Both the position numbers and the translations under genes were made by a program. Of a DNA stretch of 26,132 nucleotides, positions 14,902 to 22,065 are shown one piece after another; the first letter of the stretch is position 1; every line of letters starts with the position of its first letter. The stretch comes from an uncultured Campylobacter sp. GTDB lineage: Bacteria > Campylobacterota > Campylobacteria > Campylobacterales > Campylobacteraceae. Location of the stretch: positions 1 through 26,132 of the forward strand of contig CALKQT010000005.1 of NCBI GenBank assembly GCA_937990735.1. The letters are read 5' to 3'. The notes under the pieces are model-generated. The model saw only the letters and a list, made by a program, of their open reading frames with translations, was not told the origin of the DNA and did no database searches.

Positions 14902-16704
14902 TTAATGATTGTTTAAAATTTTTTCAGCGGTTTGGATATTCGTAAGCGATCTGATCTCCTCGAAGCTAGCCGCATAAATGCTCTCAAAATCACCGTAAAA
15001 GTCCAAAAGCTTTTTCAGGCTTCCCTTGCTAACGCCCAAGCTTAGCAGTTTTGAGCTTTGCAGATCGAGCTTGCGTTTGCTCTTTTGGTGAAACGAGATC
15101 GCAAAGCGGTGCGCTTCATCGCGTAGGCGCTGAAAAAACTGCAACTTTTTATCGTCCGTTGGTAGCGAAAAAATCCCGCCCTTCGTGCAAATTTTATCTT
15201 TCGCAGCTCCCTTTGCGCGGTGAGCTTTGGCGTCAATTTTTTCTTTAGAGATAGCGATTATATCGACGTTTGCTCCGACGCTGCAGATTATTTCCTCTGC
15301 CAAGTTTAGCAGAGCCGTTCCGCCGTCGATGAGCCACAGATCAGGCGCTGCAAGCTCATCAAATTTAAGCGCGCGGCTGGTTAGATACTCGCGCATCTGA
15401 TCGTAGTCGTTATTTGAGCTAAGGTGCTTGTGGCGGTAGTTTTGCTTATTAAACTCGCCGTCTTGAAAGCTTATCATAGCCCCCACGGGCGCGGCGCCGA
15501 ACATATGCGAATTGTCGAAAACTTCGATATTTACGGGCAAATTCGTAAGATTAAAATAATCCTTCAGCTCCTGCAAAAATGCATAATCGTGTGTTTTTAG
15601 ATGCTTTTTGATATTGATCTCGCAGTTTTGATATGCAATCTCGCAAATTTTACGCTTCTCGCCGATTTTCGGCGCGTAAATTTTAAACGCTCTTTCATGC
15701 CGTTTGGATAAAATTTCGCATACCAGATCCGCATCGTCAAAATCGTCGTAAACGTAAATTTTAGCGCACGCCACGGGAGCCGCGGCCGGGAAGGCGCTTA
15801 AGATCATCTGTTTGTAGGCGTTTGCGATATCATCGGCGCTAGGGGCTTTGCAGTTAATTATATGCGAGCTTGAGGCTGAAATTTTACCCTCGCGTATGCT
15901 AAAATGCACGGCGCAGACGAGCCCGTCGCGTGCGGCAATCGCAAAGACCTCGAAATCATCGAGCTTTGCCAGATCGACCTCAACCTTGACATTCATCTGC
16001 TTTAAAATTTCGATCGTATCGCGGATATGCGCGGCTTCCTCGAAATTTTCGCTCTGCGCTAGCCGCGCCATCCGATCCTGAAGCTGCGGCACCATTTTTT
16101 GCGGATTTTTCAGAGCCGCAAGCGCGCTTTGCACGATACGCGCGTAATCCTGCTTTGAAATTTTATCCTCGCACGGAGCGGCGCAGCGCCCGATCTGGTG
16201 GAATAAACAAGCCTTTTTGCCCTTGACGCAATTTTTCTTCTGCACGAGCGGAAACTGCATGTAAAGCGTCTGTAAAATTTCCTTCGCGCCGTGAAAATAG
16301 GGGCCGAAATATCTGATGTTTCTGCCCTTTACGATCTTTCGCGTGATCTCAAAGCGCGGAAAGTCGTCGTCTAAATTTACGTAGATATACGGATAGGTCT
16401 TATCGTCGCGCAGTAGGATGTTGTATTTTGGCTTGAGCTGCTTGATGAAGGAGTTTTCTAGTATCAGCGCATCGCTCTCGCTAGGAGTGACGATGTATTC
16501 TAAATGCACCGCCTCGCTTATCATCTTGGCGATGCGCGCGCTTAAGCGCGGGCTCGGCGCGAGAGCGGGTGTGAAAGAAAAGTAGCTTTTGACGCGATTT
16601 TTTAAAATTTTTGCCTTGCCGACATATAGCAACTTGCCCGCGACGTCGAAGTACTGATACACACCGGGGCTAGCAGGCAGGCTTTTAATCTCCTCTATTA
16701 GCAA
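14902..16704 (-). CDS. uvrC: Excinuclease ABC subunit C
   Basis: UvrC makes the two incisions around a DNA lesion with UvrAB in nucleotide excision repair. The GIY-YIG nuclease has G14-V-Y16, Y27-V-G29 and R37. A cysteine cluster C159, C166, C174, C178 fits the iron-sulphur site of UvrC. The UVR motif, which contacts UvrB, is near 208-238. The RNase H-like second nuclease has D397 (F-D-N-S-H), D460 (L-I-D-G-G) and H532. Helix-hairpin-helix motifs fill 551-598. At 600 residues it is full length. The start is TTG at 16704. An in-frame TAA lies two codons upstream and no ATG or GTG precedes the nuclease motif, so TTG is forced. It overlaps the upstream DUF721 gene by 20 bp. Confidence 0.97.
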   Translation of the reverse strand: MLIEEIKSLPASPGVYQYFDVAGKLLYVGKAKILKNRVKSYFSFTPALAPSPRLSARIAKMISEAVHLEYIVTPSESDALILENSFIKQLKPKYNILLRDDKTYPYIYVNLDDDFPRFEITRKIVKGRNIRYFGPYFHGAKEILQTLYMQFPLVQKKNCVKGKKACLFHQIGRCAAPCEDKISKQDYARIVQSALAALKNPQKMVPQLQDRMARLAQSENFEEAAHIRDTIEILKQMNVKVEVDLAKLDDFEVFAIAARDGLVCAVHFSIREGKISASSSHIINCKAPSADDIANAYKQMILSAFPAAAPVACAKIYVYDDFDDADLVCEILSKRHERAFKIYAPKIGEKRKICEIAYQNCEINIKKHLKTHDYAFLQELKDYFNLTNLPVNIEVFDNSHMFGAAPVGAMISFQDGEFNKQNYRHKHLSSNNDYDQMREYLTSRALKFDELAAPDLWLIDGGTALLNLAEEIICSVGANVDIIAISKEKIDAKAHRAKGAAKDKICTKGGIFSLPTDDKKLQFFQRLRDEAHRFAISFHQKSKRKLDLQSSKLLSLGVSKGSLKKLLDFYGDFESIYAASFEEIRSLTNIQTAEKILNNH

Positions 16705-17152
16705 GGATTAGCCCTCTTATCTCTTCAAAAATTTTATAAATTTTCGGATCTTTTATTTTGTTTTCGAATTCTCCGTCCGAGCGCTCGGGCGAGAAAATTT
16801 CGCTGCTTCGGCGCATACTCATTTTAAAGGCTTGCGCGCGTTTTTTGTTCATCACCCTGCTTGCGACGAAAATTTTAACCTCGCGCACGCTGCAAAGCTC
16901 CGCCGTCTCTCTAGCGGCTACGAAGCGCTTTAATACGTCTTTTATTAAATTTATATTACTATCGCGTTTTAGTTCGCAAAGCCCCGCCGGGTGCTTCGCG
17001 GCTATCATCAAAATGCCATCTTTGACGTAGATGAAAGCGATCAGCCTTTGCCAACTAAGCGGCAAAATCGCTAAGAACTCGCCTCTTTCTCGCATCTTGG
17101 CATATAAAGGATCTTTTCTGATATGAGCTATTATTTCTCTTGCATTTTCCAT
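16685..17152 (-). CDS. DUF721/DciA-like protein upstream of uvrC (155 aa)
   Basis: Residues 30-75 show the DUF721-type pattern: L-P-L-S-W, a strand with K-D-G-I-L-M-I-A-A, H-P-A-G-L-C-E-L, then a helix with I-K-D-V-L-K-R-F. DciA proteins help load the replicative helicase DnaB; whether this diverged form does so is inferred. The basic second half includes V-M-N-K-K-R-A-Q-A-F. A gene of this kind sits between uvrC and guaA in C. jejuni. It overlaps uvrC at its 3' end, and its first 30 bases overlap, head to head, the start of the lipoprotein gene on the other strand. Confidence 0.75.
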   Translation of the reverse strand: MENAREIIAHIRKDPLYAKMRERGEFLAILPLSWQRLIAFIYVKDGILMIAAKHPAGLCELKRDSNINLIKDVLKRFVAARETAELCSVREVKIFVASRVMNKKRAQAFKMSMRRSSEIFSPERSDGEFENKIKDPKIYKIFEEIRGLILANRGD

Positions 17153-17320
17153 AAGCGGATTTTAGCATTTTTTATCTTAGTTTTGCTTAGCGGCTGCGGA
17201 TACAAAGCGCCGCCGTTTTATTCGGAGGGCGAGCAGAGCCTTAGCGCTACCGCCCAAAATACGGACGCTAATAGCACGAGCGGCGATAAAGGCGGCGTTA
17301 GAATTTTACGCGATAAATAG
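17123..17320 (+). CDS. Small LptM-like lipoprotein (65 aa)
   Basis: A signal peptide (about 11-24) ends in the lipobox L-L-S-G-C25. The sequence G-Y-K-A-P-P-F-Y follows, like the C-G-x-K-x-P-x-Y start of LptM-type lipoproteins. Those help oxidative folding of the LPS export complex LptDE in enterobacteria. The mature part is short and polar (T, S, N, G, D). ATG 17123 is the only standard start before the signal peptide. AAAGGA lies about 11 bases upstream, inside the DUF721 gene on the other strand. guaA follows 54 bp later. The function is inferred from the motif only. Confidence 0.75.
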   Translation: MSYYFSCIFHKRILAFFILVLLSGCGYKAPPFYSEGEQSLSATAQNTDANSTSGDKGGVRILRDK

Positions 17321-17342
17321 CCTACTTTTAGCTTTGCTTTGT

Positions 17343-17348
17343 TATACT
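17343..17348 (+). promoter_or_regulatory. Probable -10 element of guaA
   Basis: TATACT sits in TTTGTTATACTTTT, 27 bp before the guaA ATG and directly after the lipoprotein gene, preceded by T-rich DNA as in Campylobacter sigma-70 promoters. No guanine riboswitch fold is apparent in the short leader. Confidence 0.4.
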
Positions 17349-17374
17349 TTTAAAAATTTTTACAAAGGAATTTC

Positions 17375-18910
17375 ATGCAAACGGCAGACATTTTAGTGCT
17401 GGACTTCGGCTCTCAATACACCCAGCTGATCGCTAGGCGCTTGCGCGAACAAGGCGTTTACACCGAGCTGATCGCATACGACGCGCCGATCGATAAGATA
17501 AAAGCGAAAAACCCCAAAGGTCTTATTTTAAGCGGCGGACCCGCTAGCGTTTACGCCAAGGATGCGTATTTTTGCGACGATAGAATTTTTGGGCTTGGAA
17601 TTCCGATTTTAGGTATCTGCTACGGCATGCAGCTCATCGCGCATAAATTTGGCGCCAGCGTCGTGCCTGCGGGCAAAAAAGAGTATGGCAAAGCCTCTTT
17701 GAAACTGCTTCGCGCTAGCAGGCTATTTGGCGGCGTGGAGGATAACTCTACTGTTTGGATGAGCCACTCGGACAAGGTCGAGAGCCTGCCGGAGGGCTTT
17801 GAGGTGATGGCAAGCTCGGATGAGAGTGAGTGGTGCGTATTCGGCGACGAAATCCGTAAAATTTACGCGCTGCAGTTTCATCCCGAGGTCTGCCACAGCG
17901 AGTTCGGCGATAGAATTTTAAAAAATTTTGCCAAAGAGATTTGCGAAATAACCAGCACTTGGAATATGGGCAGCTTCGCCAAAGAGCAGATGATCAAAAT
18001 AAAAGAGCGCGTAGGCAGCGCCAAAGTGCTTTGCGCGGTAAGTGGCGGCGTGGATAGCTCAGTCGTAGCGGCACTTTTGGCGCATGCGGTGCCGCAGAGC
18101 CTAATAGCGGTTTTCGTCGATAACGGACTACTCCGCACTGGCGAGCGCAAGGCGGTAGAGGAGATGTTTAGACTAAAACTCGGCGTGAGCTTAGACGTGA
18201 TCGATGCTAGCGAGCTATTTTTAAGCAGGCTAAAAGGGGTGGTCGATCCGGAGCAAAAACGCAAAATCATCGGCGCGACCTTCATTGAGGTTTTCAGCAA
18301 AGAAGCGGCAAAACACAAAAACGTAAAATTTCTAGCCCAAGGCACCCTCTACACCGACATCATCGAAAGCTCGGTCGCAGGCTCAAGTAAGACGATCAAA
18401 AGCCACCACAACGTAGGCGGCCTGCCTAAGGATATGAAATTTGAACTGATCGAGCCTCTGCGCGAAATTTTTAAAGACGAAGTGCGCCAGCTGGGACTTG
18501 AGCTAGGTCTTTCGCGCGAAGTCGTTTTCCGCCATCCATTCCCTGGCCCGGGCCTTGCGATCCGTATAATGGGCGAGGTAAATACGCCGAGCCTAGAGCT
18601 ACTGCGCAAAGCCGACGTAATCCTACGCGACGAGCTAAAATCGAGCGGCTGGTACAACAAAACGTGGCAGGCGTTTTGCGTGCTTCTAAACGTGCACTCC
18701 GTGGGCGTCATGGGCGATAACCGCACCTACGAAAATACCGTGTGCGTGCGCGTGGTGGATGCTAGCGACGGAATGACGGCTAGCTTCTCGCGCTTGCCGT
18801 ACGACCTGCTAGAAAACGTCTCTCGCCGCATCATAAACGAAGTAGACGGCATTAACCGCGTAGTTTATGATATCTCAAGCAAACCGCCCGCAACGATAGA
18901 GTGGGAGTAA
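17375..18910 (+). CDS. guaA: GMP synthase (glutamine-hydrolysing)
   Basis: GuaA converts XMP to GMP with ATP and glutamine, the last step of GMP synthesis, in the cytoplasm. The glutamine amidotransferase domain (1-190) has C82 in I-C-Y-G-M, H169 and E171. The ATP pyrophosphatase domain has the P-loop S-G-G-V-D-S-S (223-229). The dimerisation part follows and ends K-P-P-A-T-I-E-W-E, the usual GuaA terminus. Its 511 residues are the normal length. AAAGGAA precedes ATG 17375. The next gene begins one base after its stop. Confidence 0.98.
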   Translation: MQTADILVLDFGSQYTQLIARRLREQGVYTELIAYDAPIDKIKAKNPKGLILSGGPASVYAKDAYFCDDRIFGLGIPILGICYGMQLIAHKFGASVVPAGKKEYGKASLKLLRASRLFGGVEDNSTVWMSHSDKVESLPEGFEVMASSDESEWCVFGDEIRKIYALQFHPEVCHSEFGDRILKNFAKEICEITSTWNMGSFAKEQMIKIKERVGSAKVLCAVSGGVDSSVVAALLAHAVPQSLIAVFVDNGLLRTGERKAVEEMFRLKLGVSLDVIDASELFLSRLKGVVDPEQKRKIIGATFIEVFSKEAAKHKNVKFLAQGTLYTDIIESSVAGSSKTIKSHHNVGGLPKDMKFELIEPLREIFKDEVRQLGLELGLSREVVFRHPFPGPGLAIRIMGEVNTPSLELLRKADVILRDELKSSGWYNKTWQAFCVLLNVHSVGVMGDNRTYENTVCVRVVDASDGMTASFSRLPYDLLENVSRRIINEVDGINRVVYDISSKPPATIEWE

Positions 18911-18911
18911 G

Positions 18912-19523
18912 ATGAAACAAATCTGCATAATTTTAGCGCATCCTTACGAGAGAAGCCTAAATGCGGCTATTGCAAACGTAGCGGCAGAAAAGCTGCAAAA
19001 TAGCGGCTACGAAGTTAAATTTCACGATCTATATAAGGAGAAATTTAACCCGATCCTTAGCGGTGCTGAGCTCGTGAGCGACGAAAGCGATGACGAGCTG
19101 TTAAAAGTGCATCAAAAAGACATCACAAACGCCCACGGCATCGTGATTGTCCATCCGAACTGGTGGGGCGAGCCGCCAGCCATCCTCAAGGGCTGGATTG
19201 ATCGCGTGCTAAGGCAAGGAATAGCCTACGATTTTGCGCCGGGCGATAACGGCGGTGGGCTTCCGATAGGGCTTTTAAAGGCTGAAGCCGCCGTAGTTTT
19301 CAACACCTCCAATACCCCCGAGACCAGAGAAAACGAGATATTCGGCGATCCGTTGGAAAAAATTTGGAAAAGCTGCATTTTTGATTTTTGCGGCGTGAAA
19401 ACCTTTGAGCGGCTGATGTTTAGAGTGGTCGCGGATAGCGACGAGGTCGAGCGAAAGGTCTGGTTAGAGCAGGTAGCGCAGACGCTGGATAGGTACTTTT
19501 CGAAGCAGATTAATTTGCTTTAA
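18912..19523 (+). CDS. NAD(P)H-dependent flavodoxin-fold oxidoreductase (203 aa)
   Basis: It belongs to the NQO1/MdaB/KefF-like family (PF02525), FMN- or FAD-binding quinone reductases. The start I-I-L-A-H-P-Y-E-R-S-L-N is the phosphate-binding segment. H-P-N-W-W-G-E-P-P-A-I-L-K-G-W-I-D-R-V at about residues 82-100 is the family signature, followed by a glycine-rich turn and N-T-S-N-T-P. There is no signal peptide. With one base between it and guaA the two are co-transcribed and probably translationally coupled. The substrate is not known; quinones or electrophiles are the usual ones. Confidence 0.92.
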   Translation: MKQICIILAHPYERSLNAAIANVAAEKLQNSGYEVKFHDLYKEKFNPILSGAELVSDESDDELLKVHQKDITNAHGIVIVHPNWWGEPPAILKGWIDRVLRQGIAYDFAPGDNGGGLPIGLLKAEAAVVFNTSNTPETRENEIFGDPLEKIWKSCIFDFCGVKTFERLMFRVVADSDEVERKVWLEQVAQTLDRYFSKQINLL

Positions 19524-19644
19524 ATTTAAAAATGCGCTGCTCGCAAAATCCGAACGGCATAGAATTTGACTGCCTATTTAAACAGATGCGCGCCGAATTC
19601 GCTCGCACATTTGGCGCAAAATCTATGAAATTTAGGAGGTAATC

Positions 19645-19845
19645 ATGCTTAGATTAATCGCTGCGATGGCGATTTTAGCGGCTCTCATATACTTCGTCAT
19701 GGGAGGCGGCGGCAAAAAGACTATCAAAGATTACAAAAATTTCAGCCGCGAGGAGCTGGAGACTTTATGCCTCGAAAAGAACGACAAGATCGCCTGCCAG
19801 CGTATCGCAGTGGACTATATCAAAGAAAATAAACCGAAAAAATGA
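19645..19845 (+). CDS. Small membrane-anchored protein (66 aa)
   Basis: The ribosome site TTAGGAGGTAATC is one of the two strongest in the window. Residues 4-19 form a membrane segment followed by G-G-G-G-K-K. The charged cytoplasmic or periplasmic tail has two cysteines (C42, C51). Comparable tiny proteins with one anchor and a helical tail are common in Campylobacter, mostly unnamed. It lies 121 bp after the oxidoreductase gene, whose transcript may reach it. The function is unknown. Confidence 0.7.
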   Translation: MLRLIAAMAILAALIYFVMGGGGKKTIKDYKNFSREELETLCLEKNDKIACQRIAVDYIKENKPKK

Positions 19846-19992
19846 TCTAAATTTGCGAGGCTAATTTTGCGGTTTCGCTCAAACAGCGCGCGGTTAAATT
19901 TCTTTCTAGCCCGGTCCAAACGCTGCGCGGATAAATTTGCCCGCAAAGCACGGCTCAAATGCCGATTTGATCGGTACCGAGCGCCGCGCAAA

Positions 19993-20074
19993 TAGCGTAA
20001 ATTTAAAAGCAATAAATTCAAGTATTAGCATGCGCGCCGATAAAACCGCTAGCGTAAATTTCAAGGCAATAAAT
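19993..20074 (+). repeat. Two-copy 25-bp direct repeat, 57-bp period
   Basis: TAGCGTAAATTT-A-AA-A-GCAATAAAT at 19993-20017 recurs at 20050-20074 with C and G at the two variable places (23 of 25 identical). It lies in the 267-bp gap before the gene at 20113. No gene is seen in this gap. Confidence 0.8.
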
Positions 20075-20112
20075 CGCGCTGAGTTCTTTGCGCGCAGACA
20101 AAGGAGCGACGG

Positions 20113-21423
20113 ATGAAAATTTTATGGCAAAGCAGGCTTCAAAATAGACTTCGCGATATCGGCGAAAACGTCCTAATAAAGGGCGATCACGCAGTTTACG
20201 TGGGCGATAACGACGAGCAAGAGCAGATGAAGCTTAGAAAATTCTCGCTCGAAAGCGGCGAGCAGCTAGCTGGCGCGCCTTTCCGCGATTTTACCCGTGC
20301 CGCGACCTTTGACGATGACGGCCGCACGCTCGTAGTTTTGGGCTTTGTAGACACGATTTATAAATTTAACGCCGCGGATCTCGCGCTCATCTCAAAGCAC
20401 AAAAAGGGCGTGCTAAAATACGGCAACTTTATCGCGCTAAGTAGCAAGGATGGCGATAAAAAGGCTATTACGGCGACCGACGACACGCTTTTTATTTACG
20501 ATTTTGAGACGCAGACGGGCACGCGAAAGCGATTAAAGGGCTGCACGGCGATTTTTAAGCAGGATGAGCTAAATTTCTTGATTTTTACGCGCTCGGGTCA
20601 AATTTACCGCTTAAATTTAAGCGGTTGCGAGCTTAAAATCATCGCTAAAGCTTGCCCTATGACGCAGGTGCAGCGCGCGAGCGGCGGATATTGCATTCGC
20701 GTGGGCAAAGCGGGCGAAAACGGCGAAATAAAGGGTGCTAACGAGCTTGTTTTTACGGACGCAAATTTTAACGTTAAATTCCGCGTGAAGCTGGACTTTG
20801 ATTTCGATAAATTCGAGCTTGCGGCGGATGGATCAAACGGCTGGCGCGGACACTTTATAAACGAGCCGAATGAGCTGAGGGTTCTTGATCTGCGTAGCGA
20901 GGCGGGCGGCTTCGAGCACGGCGAGCACGACGGCTCGGGCAAATTTGCGCACGATAAAGCCGAGGAATTTAGATGTGACGAAGCGGACGAATTTAATCGC
21001 GGCGGCTCGGGCGAATTTACGCAGGGCAAGGCGAGCAAATCCGGATGCGAAGCGACGGATAAATTTGAGTACGATGAGCCTTTTAAATTTAAACTCGGCG
21101 AGCAGGTCCAATACCTCGCGACAAAGCCTATTTTGACGCATAAATTTAAACAAAAGGGCGCGAGAATTTTAGGCGTCGTTACGGCTGCTTCTTGCCGGGC
21201 TGCGAGCGCAAAATACGAAGCGGAGCAAAAGTGCGCATTTGCTGATCAAAATTTAGCGCCCAGAGGCGACCGCGGCATCGAAAACCTTGAATATTCACTT
21301 CTCGCTCCCGGTAAAAATGAAAAACGCAGGCATCGCACGCCCGAGCGCGCCCTCGATCTCGTACTAGTCGACAACGCTTACGACGAGGACGCGGAGCAAA
21401 TTTTAACCTGCTATGAGATCTAA
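20113..21423 (+). CDS. Hypothetical protein with beta-propeller-like N-terminus and low-complexity insert (436 aa)
   Basis: AAAGGAG precedes ATG 20113. Residues 1-260 show repeated short strands of the type L-V-V-L-G-F, L-F-I-Y-D-F, L-I-F-T-R-S-G-Q-I-Y-R-L and L-R-V-L-D-L. This is a WD/PQQ-like propeller pattern without a named match. There is no signal peptide, so it is probably cytoplasmic. Residues 264-326 are a low-complexity acidic stretch rich in G, D, E, K and F, written by spaced GAATTT/AAATTT words. Another irregular stretch at 355-410 is rich in A, R and C, before a final L-D-L-V-L-V-D strand. The two inserts look like later additions to a compact fold. Function unknown. Confidence 0.75.
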   Translation: MKILWQSRLQNRLRDIGENVLIKGDHAVYVGDNDEQEQMKLRKFSLESGEQLAGAPFRDFTRAATFDDDGRTLVVLGFVDTIYKFNAADLALISKHKKGVLKYGNFIALSSKDGDKKAITATDDTLFIYDFETQTGTRKRLKGCTAIFKQDELNFLIFTRSGQIYRLNLSGCELKIIAKACPMTQVQRASGGYCIRVGKAGENGEIKGANELVFTDANFNVKFRVKLDFDFDKFELAADGSNGWRGHFINEPNELRVLDLRSEAGGFEHGEHDGSGKFAHDKAEEFRCDEADEFNRGGSGEFTQGKASKSGCEATDKFEYDEPFKFKLGEQVQYLATKPILTHKFKQKGARILGVVTAASCRAASAKYEAEQKCAFADQNLAPRGDRGIENLEYSLLAPGKNEKRRHRTPERALDLVLVDNAYDEDAEQILTCYEI

Positions 21424-21849
21424 GCCATGGTCCAAGCACACCCATATTCCTGATTTAAAATTTGCAGCTATGATTTCACGCCTTTAATTAAGGCAGGTTT
21501 GCTAAAAATTTTGCAAAAATTTTATATAGAATTCTACCAAGACACAGAAATACCCGTTTAAAAATTCTACGACATGCAGGCGAGATCGTTGCAAAAAATC
21601 GCGACTAGCGATAAGTACAGCGCAACGGCAAGTATAAATCTTAACGCCTTGGCTGCAAGCAAATTTAAAGCGCAATCTCAAAGAGGTACGCACGAAATTT
21701 TATCCCTAGCAGCGGGCTAAATTTCATGACTCGCGCGCCCGTGCCCTATCAAATTTAAAATTTCAAATCCGCGGCGAAATTCCGTGATATGACGGCAAAG
21801 CGTCGCGGGTCGGCGATTTGTACGGCGCGACCGCGCCCTTTCGCCGCTA
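21424..21849. other. Intergenic stretch with no supported gene
   Basis: This 426-bp gap lies between convergent genes. One plus-strand frame stays open from about 21450 to 21720 apart from a single TAA, with an ATG at 21574 (48 codons). It has no ribosome site and no recognisable motif, so it could at most be a relic. Multiple AAATTT words are present. No clear terminator is seen. Confidence 0.5.
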
Positions 21850-22065
21850 TCAGCACTTGACGTTTTTCGCCTTGCTATCTTGCATCGCGCGGAAAAATTC
21901 CGCCCTGCTTAGCGGGATTTCGTCCGGATGAGCGCTTCTGAAATGGCGCAGATAGCCCTCGTAATCGCCGAGCCCGATGAGCGGCGTAAGTGCGGCATCC
22001 GCGCGCGCCAAAAACCTCGCCACTGCCTTCGGAGCTGCAAGCGGATTAAATTTAAACTTTTTCAT
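21850..22065 (-). CDS. YbdD/YjiX family protein, CstA partner (71 aa)
   Basis: The short protein belongs to the family (PF04328) encoded next to CstA/BtsT transporters in many bacteria. The motif D-Y-E-G-Y-L-R-H-F-R with H-P-D-E-I-P-L-S-R-A-E-F-F (about residues 34-59) is the family signature, and the length is typical. It overlaps the 3' end of cstA by 14 bp, so the two are translated from one message. In relatives the partner is needed for transport; the molecular role is unclear. Confidence 0.92.
   Translation of the reverse strand: MKKFKFNPLAAPKAVARFLARADAALTPLIGLGDYEGYLRHFRSAHPDEIPLSRAEFFRAMQDSKAKNVKC

Noticed and set aside
19532..19642. 36-codon plus-strand frame between the oxidoreductase and small membrane protein genes
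   Set aside because: It has no ribosome site before its ATG, and its last codons are simply the ribosome site of the next gene.
21574..21720. 48-codon plus-strand frame in the gap before ybdD
   Set aside because: No ribosome site and no motif. The upstream extension is cut by a TAA, so at most it is a relic.
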